From Candidatus Leptovillus affinis (GTDB taxonomy: Bacteria > Chloroflexota > Anaerolineae > Promineifilales > Promineifilaceae), in assembly GCA_016705235.1 (NCBI GenBank), contig JADIYP010000007.1, forward strand, positions 310,001-374,000: 64,000 nucleotides of DNA, given 5' to 3'. The notes under the pieces were generated by a model. It made no database searches. It saw nothing but the letters and a program-made list of their open reading frames with translations, and was not told where the DNA came from. How positions within the stretch are numbered: position 1 is the first letter of the stretch; every line of letters begins with the position of its first letter. A program made the position numbers and the translations under genes. This document shows, piece after piece, positions 17,360 to 26,694 of this stretch.

Positions 17360-18049
17360 TCAATCCACAAAACGATACTTGATGAGGTAATAAAGCGCTT
17401 TCGGCCCTTCGCGCCAGGGATTGAGCTTTTTGCCTTCTTCAAATTCACGGCCGTTATAGGAAATCGGCACTTCATAGATACGATGGCCGCGCTTCAACAC
17501 CTTAGACGTAATCTCAGGCTCAAACTCAAAGCCGCGCGAGCGCAGCGGAATATCGCGCACCACATCAGCGCGAAACACCTTGTAGCAGGTCTCCATATCG
17601 GTCATGATGGTGTTGTAGAGGATATTGGTCACCAGGGTCAGAATTTTATTGCCGACCATATGCGTAAAAAACATCGTCTTGGTGGGTCCGCCGCGAAAGC
17701 GCGACCCATATACCACCGCCACCTTACCCTCGCGGATAGGCCGCAGCAGCGCTTCATAATCACGCGGATCATACTCCAGGTCGGCGTCTTGAATGAGAAA
17801 AATATCGCCGGTCGCCTCTTTAAATCCGGTGCGCACGGCCGCGCCTTTGCCCATGTTGCGCGTGTGCAGATGGATGTGAATGATGTCGTCTAATTCGGCC
17901 AGAGCCGGATATAAATCACGCGTGCCGTCGGTAGAGCCATCATCGACGACGACGATTTCATCCGCCTGCTGGACGGCTAACACGGCCTTCACGGCCGGAA
18001 TAAGCGTTTCACGCTCATTGTAAACAGGTATAATCACAGAAACTTTCAT
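17360..18049 (-). CDS. GT2 polyprenyl-phosphate glycosyltransferase (DPM1-like)
   Basis: The 229-residue protein has the GT-A features of the dolichyl-phosphate mannose synthase group: VSVIIPVYNERETL at the N-terminus, VVDDGSTDGT, the metal-binding DADLEYDP, YGSRFRGG, and the conserved FEFEPEITSK. Such enzymes load a sugar from a nucleotide donor onto polyprenyl phosphate on the cytosolic side. It has no C-terminal membrane helix. It is the first gene of the minus-strand operon, so it likely makes the lipid-linked sugar used by the GT39 and YfhO-like proteins downstream. The last residues (KALYYLIKYRFVD) are also family-typical. Confidence 0.9.
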   Translation of the reverse strand: MKVSVIIPVYNERETLIPAVKAVLAVQQADEIVVVDDGSTDGTRDLYPALAELDDIIHIHLHTRNMGKGAAVRTGFKEATGDIFLIQDADLEYDPRDYEALLRPIREGKVAVVYGSRFRGGPTKTMFFTHMVGNKILTLVTNILYNTIMTDMETCYKVFRADVVRDIPLRSRGFEFEPEITSKVLKRGHRIYEVPISYNGREFEEGKKLNPWREGPKALYYLIKYRFVD

Positions 18050-18167
18050 CAGGTATTTTCCCTTGGCGACTGTATTGTCGCTTGTGTTGACGGTTACAAA
18101 GTCGGGGGATTTTATAACAAACTGCCGGGTTGGTAAACGATTATCAGGCTACGAGAAGACCACTATA

Positions 18168-18980
18168 ATGACATTAGCACCTATCAAAAACTTAATTTTA
18201 GACATGGACGGGGTATTGTGGCGCGGCGATACGCCGCTGCCCGGCCTGGCCGACTTCTTTGCCGCGCTGCGCCGCCGCGAGATGGGTTTTGCCCTGGCGA
18301 CGAATAATGCGACAAAAACGGCCGTGATGTACACCGAAAAACTGGCCCGCTTTGGCGTGGACGTGGCTCCGGAACACATCGTCACTTCGGCGGAGGCGAC
18401 GGCCGCGTTTTTGCGGCAGGAATATGAGGTTGGCACGGCCGTTTACGTGGTCGGCGACAAAGGGCTGCACGACGCCGTGACAGCCCAGGGCTTCACCATC
18501 ATCACCCCGGAACAGGCCAAAGCCGGGGCGCAGGCCGCCGTGGTGGTGGCCGGTTTCTCGCGCACGGCCACTTACGAGATCATGGCCATGGGCGCGCACC
18601 TCATCAACCAGGGCGCGCGCTACATCGGCACCAACCCCGACCCCTCCTTCCCCAGCGAAATCGGGCCGCTGCCCGGCGCGGGCGCGCTGCTGGCCTTCAT
18701 TGAGACCGGCACCGGCGTCAAACCAACCATCATCGGCAAACCCGGCCCGATCATGTTCCAGCAGGCAATGCGCCGCATGGGCGGCACGCCGGAAAACACC
18801 GCTATGGTCGGCGACCGGCTGAGCACGGACATCTTGGGGGCCAAAAACGCCGGATTGCAGGCGATTCTGGTGCTGTCGGGCATCAGCACGCGGGCAGACG
18901 TGGCCGAGCAGGGCATTGAACCAGATTTTATTTTTGCGGATATTGGGGAGATAACGGCCGTGTTGTCTCAGGAAGCATGA
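18168..18980 (+). CDS. HAD-superfamily phosphatase, NagD/PNPase-like
   Basis: The 270-residue protein carries the HAD motifs: LILDMDGVLWRGDTPLPG (motif I, nucleophile Asp), ATNNATKT (motif II), and IGKPGPIMF with MVGDRLSTDILGAKNAG (motifs III/IV). The large C2-type cap and IGTNPDPSFP match the NagD / 4-nitrophenylphosphatase / phosphoglycolate phosphatase group of small-molecule phosphatases; the substrate is unknown. The ATG at 18168 is used because motif I follows directly. Its last codons overlap the rlmN start by 4 nt (ATGA), so the two genes are likely co-transcribed. Confidence 0.9.
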   Translation: MTLAPIKNLILDMDGVLWRGDTPLPGLADFFAALRRREMGFALATNNATKTAVMYTEKLARFGVDVAPEHIVTSAEATAAFLRQEYEVGTAVYVVGDKGLHDAVTAQGFTIITPEQAKAGAQAAVVVAGFSRTATYEIMAMGAHLINQGARYIGTNPDPSFPSEIGPLPGAGALLAFIETGTGVKPTIIGKPGPIMFQQAMRRMGGTPENTAMVGDRLSTDILGAKNAGLQAILVLSGISTRADVAEQGIEPDFIFADIGEITAVLSQEA

Positions 18981-20056
18981 TGACCGAAAAAACCAACCTG
19001 TACGATTTAAGTTTTGATGAACTGACGGCCTTCGTTACGGATCTCGGCCAGCCAAAATTCCGCGCCCAGCAGGTGTGGGATTGGCTCTACAAGCAGTTTG
19101 CCCTGGATTTTGAGGCCATGAGCAACCTTTCCAAGCCGCTGCGCGCCCAACTGGCGGAACAGGCCACGCTGCACATCGGGCACATTGTGGATGAGCTGTA
19201 TTCGAGCGACGGCCGTACCAAAAAAGTGCTTTTCCAACTTCCCGATGGCCAGTACATCGAAACCGTCCTGATGACCTACGACAAACGGCGGACCCTGTGC
19301 ATCAGCACGCAGGCCGGCTGCGCCATGGGCTGCGTTTTCTGCGCCACCGGCCAGATGGGCTTCTTCCGCCACCTCACCGTCGCCGAAATCGTGGCTCAGG
19401 TGCTGTATTTTGCCCACGAGCTGGCCCAGTCTGGCGAGCATGTGACCAATATTGTGATGATGGGCATGGGGGAACCGCTGCACAACTACGAGAGGACGTT
19501 AACGGCCGTAGACCGCCTCACCGACCCCAACGGCTTCAACCTGGGCGCGCGCAAAATCACCATCTCCACCGTCGGTCTCGTGCCTGCCATGCGCCGCTAC
19601 GCCGACGAACAACGCCAGACCCCGCTGGCCGTCTCCCTGCACGCCGCCACCGACGCGGAACGCGACAAACTCATTCCCGTCAACCGCCGCTGGCCCATCG
19701 CCGAAGTGCTGGACGCCTGCCGCTACGTCGTGGAAAAAACCGGCCGGCGCATCACCTTTGAATGGGCGCTCATCAACGGCGAAAACGACACCATCGAGCA
19801 GGCGCAGGCGTTGGGCAAGCTCATTCAGGGGATGTTGTGCCACGTCAACCTCATCCCGCTCAATCCCACGGAAGGCTATGGCGGCGCGCCCTCATCGGTG
19901 GAAAATGTCGATAAATTCCAGGAAGTTCTGGCGGCTTACGGTGTCAGCAGCACCGTGCGCGTGCGCCGGGGAATTGACATCCAGGCCGGGTGCGGGCAGC
20001 TCCGCAATCGGGTCGTGAAAAATTCCCGCGATGTGCCGCCCCCCACTATTGCCTGA
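18977..20056 (+). CDS. rlmN: 23S rRNA (adenine-2503-C2)-methyltransferase RlmN
   Basis: The 359-residue radical-SAM protein has the cluster motif CAMGCVFC, the SAM-binding GMGEPLHNY and the C-terminal GIDIQAGCGQL containing the Cys that forms the covalent methyl intermediate. RlmN methylates C2 of A2503 in 23S rRNA, and of A37 in some tRNAs, by a ping-pong radical mechanism. Two Met codons stand at the start; the first overlaps the preceding stop. Length and motif spacing are normal. Its last 11 nt overlap the 3' end of the convergent lipoprotein gene. Confidence 0.95.
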   Translation: MMTEKTNLYDLSFDELTAFVTDLGQPKFRAQQVWDWLYKQFALDFEAMSNLSKPLRAQLAEQATLHIGHIVDELYSSDGRTKKVLFQLPDGQYIETVLMTYDKRRTLCISTQAGCAMGCVFCATGQMGFFRHLTVAEIVAQVLYFAHELAQSGEHVTNIVMMGMGEPLHNYERTLTAVDRLTDPNGFNLGARKITISTVGLVPAMRRYADEQRQTPLAVSLHAATDAERDKLIPVNRRWPIAEVLDACRYVVEKTGRRITFEWALINGENDTIEQAQALGKLIQGMLCHVNLIPLNPTEGYGGAPSSVENVDKFQEVLAAYGVSSTVRVRRGIDIQAGCGQLRNRVVKNSRDVPPPTIA

Positions 20057-20783
20057 ATTCGTTGATCAGATAAATGCGATCCACTTCCTCCGGACCGGGC
20101 AGGAGTGCGCCGATCCAGACGACAAACATGGTCGCTTTGCCGTCTACCAGGAGTTCATTTTCCATATACGGGATCAGCGGTTCTTGGACAGGCATCCAAT
20201 ACTCATCGCTGCCTTCACGCACAAGAACCTCGTGTTGGAACAATGGAATGTATTTATCGGCGAGGTTGGGCAAAAAGGCTTCAGCCCAACGGGCAATTGC
20301 AAACTGGCGTTCTGGAGCGATCTCCCGGAATTGACCGGTATACAAAACCTGAACCCGTGACGGGTATTGATATTCTTCTGAAAACTCCAGATATATAGAC
20401 GGATATTGGGCCGGCGCTTCGTCTAATAGGGCTAATAGGGGGTCGGTCAATTCCCGTAAGTTTTGCAACGTACGCACCTGATAACGATCCCAAGTGCTGG
20501 TCGGTTCAGGGGGCGTGGTCGGTTTGGGAGTGGCACTGGGGCGAGGTGTGGGCGTCATCGTAGGCGAGGCTGTCGCGCTGGCGGTCACCGTCGGCTCTTC
20601 GGTTGGCGTTGAGGTAGGGGTTGCCGTTTGGGTTGATGTTGGTGTTGGGGTTGATGTTGATACGGCCGTTAACGTTGGCGTGGGGGAATTGAAGGATACG
20701 GCCGTTTCCCCTTCCCCACCACAGGCCGATAAAAGTAAACCGCCAATGAAACACAGAACCACAAAAAATCTGGACTTATCCAT
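20046..20783 (-). CDS. Lipoprotein with Thr/Pro-rich linker, function unknown
   Basis: The 245-residue product begins MDKSRFFVVLCFIGGLLLSACGG with a clear lipobox (LLSAC), then a long Thr/Pro/Ser linker (about residues 35-85). A globular C-terminal domain follows, containing EYQYPSRVQVLYTGQFREI and a motif that ends IYLINEFRQ. I do not recognise the domain. The ATG at 20783 is used because GGAGGGG stands just upstream. It converges on, and overlaps, the end of rlmN. Confidence 0.75.
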   Translation of the reverse strand: MDKSRFFVVLCFIGGLLLSACGGEGETAVSFNSPTPTLTAVSTSTPTPTSTQTATPTSTPTEEPTVTASATASPTMTPTPRPSATPKPTTPPEPTSTWDRYQVRTLQNLRELTDPLLALLDEAPAQYPSIYLEFSEEYQYPSRVQVLYTGQFREIAPERQFAIARWAEAFLPNLADKYIPLFQHEVLVREGSDEYWMPVQEPLIPYMENELLVDGKATMFVVWIGALLPGPEEVDRIYLINEFRQ

Positions 20784-20794
20784 AGCCCCTCCCA

Positions 20795-20836
20795 AATAAA
20801 AAGTGCCGGAGATTTACGACTTTAAATCTCCGGCAC
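20795..20836 (-). terminator. Terminator of the M23 peptidase transcript
   Basis: GTGCCGGAGATTTA (20803-20816) and TAAATCTCCGGCAC (20823-20836) form a 14-bp stem. In minus-strand sense it is followed by TTTTTATTT. Confidence 0.8.
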
Positions 20837-20884
20837 CAAGTATATCTGATTCAACTACCCGCTAAAAGACAAGTTTACGCCTAA

Positions 20885-20984
20885 CAGTTTGTCGGAAAAG
20901 TACCCGTAGCCGCGGTTTCTTACCGCGTCTTCCAGAGGCGGGGTAAGGATACCCCGGCTACAAAAGCGGTTCTCCGACAGACTG
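20885..20984. mobile_element. 100-bp nested inverted-repeat element, MITE-like
   Basis: The ends CAGTTTGTCGGAAAA and TTCTCCGACAGACTG match 13 of 15 positions as inverted repeats. Inside, GTAGCCGCGG and CCCCGGCTAC form a second imperfect pair. I see no target duplication, so it may be an old MITE or a REP-like structure. It lies between the M23 gene and its terminator. Confidence 0.5.
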
Positions 20985-21014
20985 CTAGCGCATAGGCCCA
21001 ACAACCGTGCAAGA

Positions 21015-22082
21015 TCAACCACACCCCAGATACCAGCAGGGATTATCTTGCACCCCATTCACGCGAATCTCAAAGTGAATGTGCGGACCGGACGAGTTGC
21101 CGGTATTACCGCTCAGGCCAATCACGTTGCCTTTGTATACAATCTGCCCCGGCGTAACGCTGATGGCGCTGAGATGACCATAAAAAGTTTCAAAGCCATT
21201 GCCATGATTGACAACGACCAGATTGCCGTAACCATACACATTCCAACCGGCGTACGTCACCGTGCCGGTATCGGCCGCAACCACAGACGAGCCTTCGCCC
21301 AGAGCAATGTCAATCGCCGGGTGGCCGTACCAATAAAACTGGCTGAAATTTCGGCCGCCGACGGGATATTGGAACGTGCCGGTTCCGACGATCAGCGGCT
21401 TGATGCCGCTGCCTTCTCGGGATGTGCCGCCCACGGAAGCCAGGTCCGGCGGGGTCCAGACAAACACCTCGCGTACTGCGCCGGGAACCATAATCTGCGT
21501 TTCCGGGTAGAGGCGGTAAGGAAATTCCAGGTGATTATCGGCGTAGGCGATGATGTCTTCAACGGCAACATCGTATTCTTCGGCGATACCTTCCAGTGTG
21601 TCGCCCGGCTGCACGTCATGAAGCACACCGTCGATGGGTAGAATCACCAGTTCCATATCGGTTTGCAGCAAACTGGCTTCCTGACTCAAATGAGGATTAC
21701 CGCCCAACAAGGTCTCGGTTTTTATGCCAAAGCGTTCGGCGATGCCGTTGGGGGTGTCGCCGCGTTTAACAACATACATCTGGAAGGCGTGGGAGGGTCT
21801 TTCGCCTTGAAAGGTGTGGGGGTTGGGGTTGGGGTCCAGGCTGTTATCGCTGATCACCGGCAGGTCGCCGGTGGCAAAATCAAAGGTCGGTTGTTGGTCG
21901 GCGGCATTAGCGGCGAGTGAATCTGTGGCGAGTGATGAGGTGGAGGAAACGGCCGTTTGCCCCTCAGTTTCGCCCAACCCACCTACCAGACCAGTGCGCC
22001 AACCGAAAAAGAGAACGGCCGTGACAATCAACAAAACTACGTACCCGCCGCCTCTTTCTACAAGATTTCTTTCTTCATCCAT
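21015..22082 (-). CDS. Membrane-anchored M23 metallopeptidase with two LysM domains
   Basis: The 355-residue protein has an N-terminal membrane helix (VVLLIVTAVLFFGW) and a low-complexity linker. Two LysM domains follow (MYVVKRGDTPNGIAERFGI and HDVQPGDTLEGIAEEYDV, about residues 100-205). The C-terminal M23 peptidase domain has its zinc ligands in HPAIDIA and HIHFEI plus the catalytic FYGHLS. Such enzymes cleave peptidoglycan cross-links or act as activators of amidases. It lies outside the membrane. Two palindrome copies occur in the N-terminal linker, but none in the catalytic domain. Confidence 0.92.
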   Translation of the reverse strand: MDEERNLVERGGGYVVLLIVTAVLFFGWRTGLVGGLGETEGQTAVSSTSSLATDSLAANAADQQPTFDFATGDLPVISDNSLDPNPNPHTFQGERPSHAFQMYVVKRGDTPNGIAERFGIKTETLLGGNPHLSQEASLLQTDMELVILPIDGVLHDVQPGDTLEGIAEEYDVAVEDIIAYADNHLEFPYRLYPETQIMVPGAVREVFVWTPPDLASVGGTSREGSGIKPLIVGTGTFQYPVGGRNFSQFYWYGHPAIDIALGEGSSVVAADTGTVTYAGWNVYGYGNLVVVNHGNGFETFYGHLSAISVTPGQIVYKGNVIGLSGNTGNSSGPHIHFEIRVNGVQDNPCWYLGCG

Positions 22083-22133
22083 AATTTTCTTCCCTTAAGC
22101 GACCGGATGCTATCATAAAGCCATACAAGCGCA

Positions 22134-22163
22134 AAAGCGGGTCAGGGAGACCTGACCCGCTTT
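22134..22163 (-). terminator. Terminator downstream of rho
   Basis: AAAGCGGGTCAGG and CCTGACCCGCTTT pair perfectly over 13 bp with a 4-nt loop, 53 nt beyond the rho stop codon. Confidence 0.75.
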
Positions 22164-22215
22164 CTCAACATCCGTTCACAATAAGAACGGGAATTTTCGC
22201 TTAAAAACCAACCGA

Positions 22216-23493
22216 CTACATCATATCTTTAGTCAGCGATTCCAGGAATTCGTAATTCGTCTTCGTGCCGCGCATCCGCTGGAAAACAGCCGAGGTGGCG
22301 CTGCTAATATCGTAACCGGGCGTATCCATCAGGTGTCCCAACATCCGGCGCATCGTGTAAACACGCGCCAACTCATCGCCAGACAGCAGCAAATCTTCGC
22401 GGCGGGTGCTGGAGCGTTCAATGTCGTAAGCCGGGAAAATACGGCGTTCTTGCAGTCGGCGGCTGAGCAGCAGTTCCATATTACCGGTACCTTTGAATTC
22501 TTCGTAAATCACGTCGTCCATACGGCTGCCGGTATCAACCAGACAGGTAGCAATAATAGTCAGGCTGCCACCTTCTTCTAAATTACGCGCCGCGCCAAAG
22601 AAACGTTTGGGCGGGTACAGCGCCGATGGATCCAAACCACCAGACAACGTGCGCCCGCTGGGCTGCACCGTCAGGTTATACGCACGCGCCAGACGGGTGA
22701 TAGAGTCCAGCAAAACAACCACGTCACGGCCGCCCTCAACCAGGCGTTTAGCGCGCTCCAAAGCCATTTCCGCTACCCGGCAGTGCTGCCGCACCGGTTC
22801 GTCGAAGGTAGAGCTGACCACTTCACCCTCAATCGAGCGCTGCATATCGGTCACTTCTTCCGGCCGTTCGCCAATCAGAACCACCATCAAATGAAGGTCG
22901 GAGTAATTCTCCAGCAGCCCATTGGCCATATCCTTCAAAACCGTGGTTTTACCTGCTTTAGGCGGCGACACGATCAAACCACGCTGCCCTCGCCCAATTG
23001 GCGATACCAAATCAATCAGCCGGGTAGAGAGGATATTGGGATTTGTTTCTAGTTTTAATTTTTGGTCGGGGAATATAGGGGTGAGGTGTTCATAACGAGG
23101 CCGCTTTTTGGCTAAATCTGGACTCATCCCATTTACCGATTCAACGCGCAGCAAGCTGTAATATTTTTCGTTTTCTTTAGGAACGCGCACCTGCCCCAAC
23201 ACCATGTCGCCGTTTCGCAATCCTAATCGACGAATCTGAGAACTGGAGACGTAGATATCGTCCGTTCCCGGCAGGTAATTCTGGGAGCGCAAAAACCCCA
23301 TGTTTTGTTTATCGTCTTCGACAATTTCCAGTACGCCGCCACGAAAATCGAAACCCTCAGCTTCTGCGTTCACGCGCATAATGTGGTAAACGAGGTCTTG
23401 CTTTTTCATGGTGCTAAAGCCGCTTACATTTTTTTCACGAGCGATGTCCCGCAGCTCGCCTATTTTCATTGCTTCAAGCTCTGCAATATCCAT
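22216..23493 (-). CDS. rho: Transcription termination factor Rho
   Basis: The 425-residue protein contains the N-terminal Rho-N helical region (LEAMKIGELRDIAREKNV), the RNA-binding cold-shock-like domain (GFLRSQNYLPGTDDIYVSSSQ), Walker A PPKAGKT, Walker B VVVLLDSITRLARAYN and the Q/R loops. Rho is the hexameric RNA helicase that ends transcription and protects against R-loops. The ATG at 23493 follows GGAG at a good distance. The gene contains no ACGGCCGT palindrome. It is monocistronic with a long leader upstream. Confidence 0.97.
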   Translation of the reverse strand: MDIAELEAMKIGELRDIAREKNVSGFSTMKKQDLVYHIMRVNAEAEGFDFRGGVLEIVEDDKQNMGFLRSQNYLPGTDDIYVSSSQIRRLGLRNGDMVLGQVRVPKENEKYYSLLRVESVNGMSPDLAKKRPRYEHLTPIFPDQKLKLETNPNILSTRLIDLVSPIGRGQRGLIVSPPKAGKTTVLKDMANGLLENYSDLHLMVVLIGERPEEVTDMQRSIEGEVVSSTFDEPVRQHCRVAEMALERAKRLVEGGRDVVVLLDSITRLARAYNLTVQPSGRTLSGGLDPSALYPPKRFFGAARNLEEGGSLTIIATCLVDTGSRMDDVIYEEFKGTGNMELLLSRRLQERRIFPAYDIERSSTRREDLLLSGDELARVYTMRRMLGHLMDTPGYDISSATSAVFQRMRGTKTNYEFLESLTKDMM

Positions 23494-24003
23494 CCTGTAA
23501 TCTCCAATTCACGTTATCGGCGATTGGTGGCAACACGCCACCTTCATTGAATGTGGGCATCACTTCATTGAATTCGCCAGATTTTGGGGAACTAATTCTT
23601 GAGGTAATAAGAGCAAACTATTTGCTCCACAAAACCGTTTTGTGGTAGTTAGTATTTTAAGTAGTAAGATACTCCGAATATCTAATGAAGTCGCTCATCC
23701 ACCCTATTTACGCGCACTTTTTCGCCGTTATTAATCATGATGGGGGTTTAAAAAATTAAATACCCTGATGAGGTTGGTTAACCTGTTTTCTTGAAAATCT
23801 TCAGTGGTGAGGATTTTACACGGAAACCACTCTGGTGGTGAAAAAAAGTATAACATGCCCCCTAAAGCGCGTCAATGAATTTATTCTTTTCTTAGGAAGC
23901 CGCCGTCACAGGTCGTCTGGTGAAAAGTAGAGCCATTTGGCTGAATCAGGGGCATTATTCCAGAGTCAAATGTATGCTTATGTTATTGGGTGTCTGGTAC
24001 TGG
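23494..24003. promoter_or_regulatory. Long AT-rich leader region upstream of rho
   Basis: About 510 bp separate fbp (ending at 24004) and rho on the minus strand. No open frame looks coding. There is a small hairpin GGTGGCAACACGCCACC (23525-23541), a direct repeat CTTCATTGAAT (near 23550 and 23570) and a palindrome GGTTGGTTAACC near 23774. Rho genes are often autoregulated through long untranslated leaders, so regulation here is plausible but not demonstrated. Confidence 0.35.
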
Positions 24004-25026
24004 TCAGGAAGTGAAGCTTGGGTCTAATTCCATTTTCTCTTCGGCAATAAATTGTTCCACTTTTGTGACCAGGGAGCGATTTCCAGCAAAAAAAGGTGTC
24101 CGTTGATGGGTGTGTGTTGGCTGAATGTCCAGAATAGCCTGTTGGCCATTTGAGGCGCGGCCGCCTGCTTGTTCCATCAGGAAAGCCAGCGGAGAGGCTT
24201 CGTATAATAGACGGATCTTGCCATTGGGTTTGCCTACTTCAGCGGGATAACAGAAAATGCCTCCGCGCAGTAGATTGCGGTGAAAATCGGCCACAAGAGA
24301 GCCGATATAACGGGATGAAAGGGGCGGTGGAGAGTCTGCTTCTTGTCCTTGCAGCCAGCGTAAGAATTTTTGCATGCCGGGGGACCAACGGCCGTAATAA
24401 GCCGTGTTCATACTAAAATAATCCGGCGACTCCGAAATGGTCATGTTTTCATGTGATAACAAAAACTCCCCAATCTCTGGGTCTAAGGTAAATCCATGAA
24501 CACCCCGCCCCGTGCTGTAAACCATCATCGTGCTGGAACCAAATAAAATATACCCGGCTCCTATCAGCTTGCGCCCCGCTTGTAAGACATCTTCTTCGCG
24601 GCCACGCTTTTCCATATCCACGCAGCGGTAAATTCCAAATACCGTGCCGATACTTACGTTAACGTCAATGTTCGACGAGCCATCAAGCGGATCGAACACC
24701 AAAACATATGAGCCTTTAGAATACTGCTCCGGAATATAGAGCAATTCCTCATGCTCCTCCGAAGCCATAATACACAAACGGCCGGTATGATCGCACAAAC
24801 GATAGATAACTTCGTCGGCATACACATCCAACTTCTGTTGGTCTTCGCCCTGCACATTTGTCGCCCCGGCCTCGCCTAATATCTCTACCAGCCCGGCGCG
24901 ATTTACTTTGTGGGCAATGACTTTTGCCGCCAGCGCCAGATCGTATAACAGCCCGGTAAAGTCACCTTTCGCGTATTGGGGTTGGTTATCAAGAATAAAA
25001 CGCTCAATTGTGGTAATTTTTGTCAT
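24004..25026 (-). CDS. fbp: Fructose-1,6-bisphosphatase, class I
   Basis: The 340-residue protein carries the class I motifs: the metal-binding VFDPLDGSSNIDVN, a GEDQQKLDVYAD block, SEEHEE, the sugar-binding YIGSLVADFHRNLLRGGIF and KIRLLYEASPLAFLMEQAGG. It dephosphorylates fructose-1,6-bisphosphate in gluconeogenesis (and in the Calvin cycle where present). The ATG at 25026 has GGAG 8 nt upstream; the frame extends 23 codons further but without similarity. It lies between cdsA and rho on the same strand and has about 95 bp of its own upstream region. Confidence 0.96.
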   Translation of the reverse strand: MTKITTIERFILDNQPQYAKGDFTGLLYDLALAAKVIAHKVNRAGLVEILGEAGATNVQGEDQQKLDVYADEVIYRLCDHTGRLCIMASEEHEELLYIPEQYSKGSYVLVFDPLDGSSNIDVNVSIGTVFGIYRCVDMEKRGREEDVLQAGRKLIGAGYILFGSSTMMVYSTGRGVHGFTLDPEIGEFLLSHENMTISESPDYFSMNTAYYGRWSPGMQKFLRWLQGQEADSPPPLSSRYIGSLVADFHRNLLRGGIFCYPAEVGKPNGKIRLLYEASPLAFLMEQAGGRASNGQQAILDIQPTHTHQRTPFFAGNRSLVTKVEQFIAEEKMELDPSFTS

Positions 25027-25121
25027 GACTTGCACTCCTGAAAACGAGCGGGTGTGGGGGGTTGTGGGAAAACAGTCCATCCGCCATTCGCCCAAGATGA
25101 GCCATCAGGCGGGCGGAAACA

Positions 25122-25934
25122 TCAAGCAAACAAAATAACCAGATAATAAGCCATCGTCACAGACCAAAGCACTGAATCAATACGATCCAATGCGCCGCCA
25201 TGGACGCCAAAAATGTTGCCGGAATCTTTGATTTTTGCTTCGCGCTTGAGCAGCGAAATACCTAAATCGCCCAGTGGGCTGACGATAGAGGCCAATAAAC
25301 CTAATATAAATGCTGTCAAGTATGGGAGTTGCAGAAAATAGGCAAAAATCAGGGTGATCATCGTCCCTAAAACGATACCCCCAATATACCCTTCCACAGT
25401 TTTGTTGGGGCTTAGGCGTGGGGATAGTTGATGGCGGCCCAAGATTTTGCCCGCCATGAATTTGCCAACGAGGTAAGCGCCAGAATCGGCAGCCCAAGTG
25501 CTTACCAGAGCCAGGATAGTCCACTGCCACGGGTTTGCTTCGACGCCGCGCAGCCGGAGAAAATGCCCGCCAATCCAACCCAGCAGCACAACTCCCCCCA
25601 ACATGGCCATCCAATCCATGGGCGCTGTATCGCTCAGGCGTCGTTCGTAGAGCCAGAGAACATAGGCGAGGATGGCCAGCAGGCTCATGATCGTTGCTGG
25701 CCCAATGAGTTCCAGTTGAGGCCACTGGCCATTGAGTAACTGTACAAGAACGGCCGGAATGAGCAGCCATAACGAAACATGAAGCCCCATGTGGCGCATC
25801 ATCTGACCAAATTCATAGGTGGCCAGGAGCAGGATGGCCGCAATTGGTAGGAAATAAAACCAGCCGCCGAGATAGACCAGATATAAGGCGAGGGGACCAA
25901 GGGTAAGGGCGATGAGGGCACGCTGCCAAAACAT
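25122..25934 (-). CDS. cdsA: Phosphatidate cytidylyltransferase
   Basis: The 270-residue protein has about eight membrane helices and ends with the CDP-diglyceride synthase signature SLLKREAKIKDSGNIFGVHG followed by GALDRIDS. It makes CDP-diacylglycerol from phosphatidate and CTP, the precursor of phosphatidylinositol, phosphatidylglycerol and cardiolipin. I start at the ATG at 25934. The frame is open further up but there overlaps uppS. It is the last gene of the rpsB-to-cdsA block and follows uppS by 19 nt. Confidence 0.93.
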   Translation of the reverse strand: MFWQRALIALTLGPLALYLVYLGGWFYFLPIAAILLLATYEFGQMMRHMGLHVSLWLLIPAVLVQLLNGQWPQLELIGPATIMSLLAILAYVLWLYERRLSDTAPMDWMAMLGGVVLLGWIGGHFLRLRGVEANPWQWTILALVSTWAADSGAYLVGKFMAGKILGRHQLSPRLSPNKTVEGYIGGIVLGTMITLIFAYFLQLPYLTAFILGLLASIVSPLGDLGISLLKREAKIKDSGNIFGVHGGALDRIDSVLWSVTMAYYLVILFA

Positions 25935-25953
25935 AAGTCTTTTGACTCCGAGA

Positions 25954-26691
25954 TTACGTTTCTTCCGGCACCAGTCCGAACCGGCGCTCGCGCTGGTTGT
26001 AAGCCACAATGGCTTTGTAGAGTTCTTCGCGGCCAAAATCGGGCCAGAAGGCGGCAGCAGGATAATATTCGGCGTAGGCGGCTTGCCAGATCAGGAAATT
26101 GCTGATGCGCAATTCGCCACTGGTGCGAATAACCAGATCAGGGTCTGGCAGGCCGGCCGTAAACAAGTAAGAGCTAAACAAATCTTCGGTCAGATCGTCG
26201 GGGGAAACGCCATCGTCCAGGATTTGTTTGATGGCGTGGAGAATTTCGGCGCGGCCGCCATAGTTAAAGGCCACATTGAGAATGAGGGTGTTGTTATCTT
26301 TGGTTAGCTCGATGGCGCGGCGAACTTTGTCCTGAAATTTTGGATCGATACCGGTGAGATCGCCCAAATGATGCAGGCAAACCCCTTGAGCGGATAGGTC
26401 GTTGATTTCTTGATCCAGGACGCGGGCAAAAATGCGCATGAGGCCGCGTACTTCTTTTTCGGGGCGGCCCCAGTTTTCGGTAGAGAAGGCATAGATGGTG
26501 AGTATTTTTACGCCAAATTCAACACAGGCATTGATGATGCGGCGAAGGTTTTCTGCGCCCTGTCTGTGTCCGGCCTGTCGGGGAAGGCCACGATGACGCG
26601 CCCAACGGCCGTTTCCATCCATGATAATGGCCACATGAGTTGGCACAACATAGCCAGTGAGATCAAGAGTTTGCTGCGACCTGGCTGCCAT
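25954..26691 (-). CDS. uppS: Isoprenyl transferase (undecaprenyl diphosphate synthase)
   Basis: The 245-residue protein shows the cis-prenyltransferase motifs HVAIIMDGNGRWARHRGLPR (catalytic Asp), YAFSTENWGRP, LNVAFNYGGRAEI and DPDLVIRTSGELRISNFLIW. It elongates farnesyl diphosphate to the C55 carrier for peptidoglycan and other glycans. It follows frr by only 3 nt and precedes cdsA, the usual order in many bacteria. The start is set by the family alignment around residue 20. Confidence 0.95.
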   Translation of the reverse strand: MAARSQQTLDLTGYVVPTHVAIIMDGNGRWARHRGLPRQAGHRQGAENLRRIINACVEFGVKILTIYAFSTENWGRPEKEVRGLMRIFARVLDQEINDLSAQGVCLHHLGDLTGIDPKFQDKVRRAIELTKDNNTLILNVAFNYGGRAEILHAIKQILDDGVSPDDLTEDLFSSYLFTAGLPDPDLVIRTSGELRISNFLIWQAAYAEYYPAAAFWPDFGREELYKAIVAYNQRERRFGLVPEET

Positions 26692-26694
26692 ACG

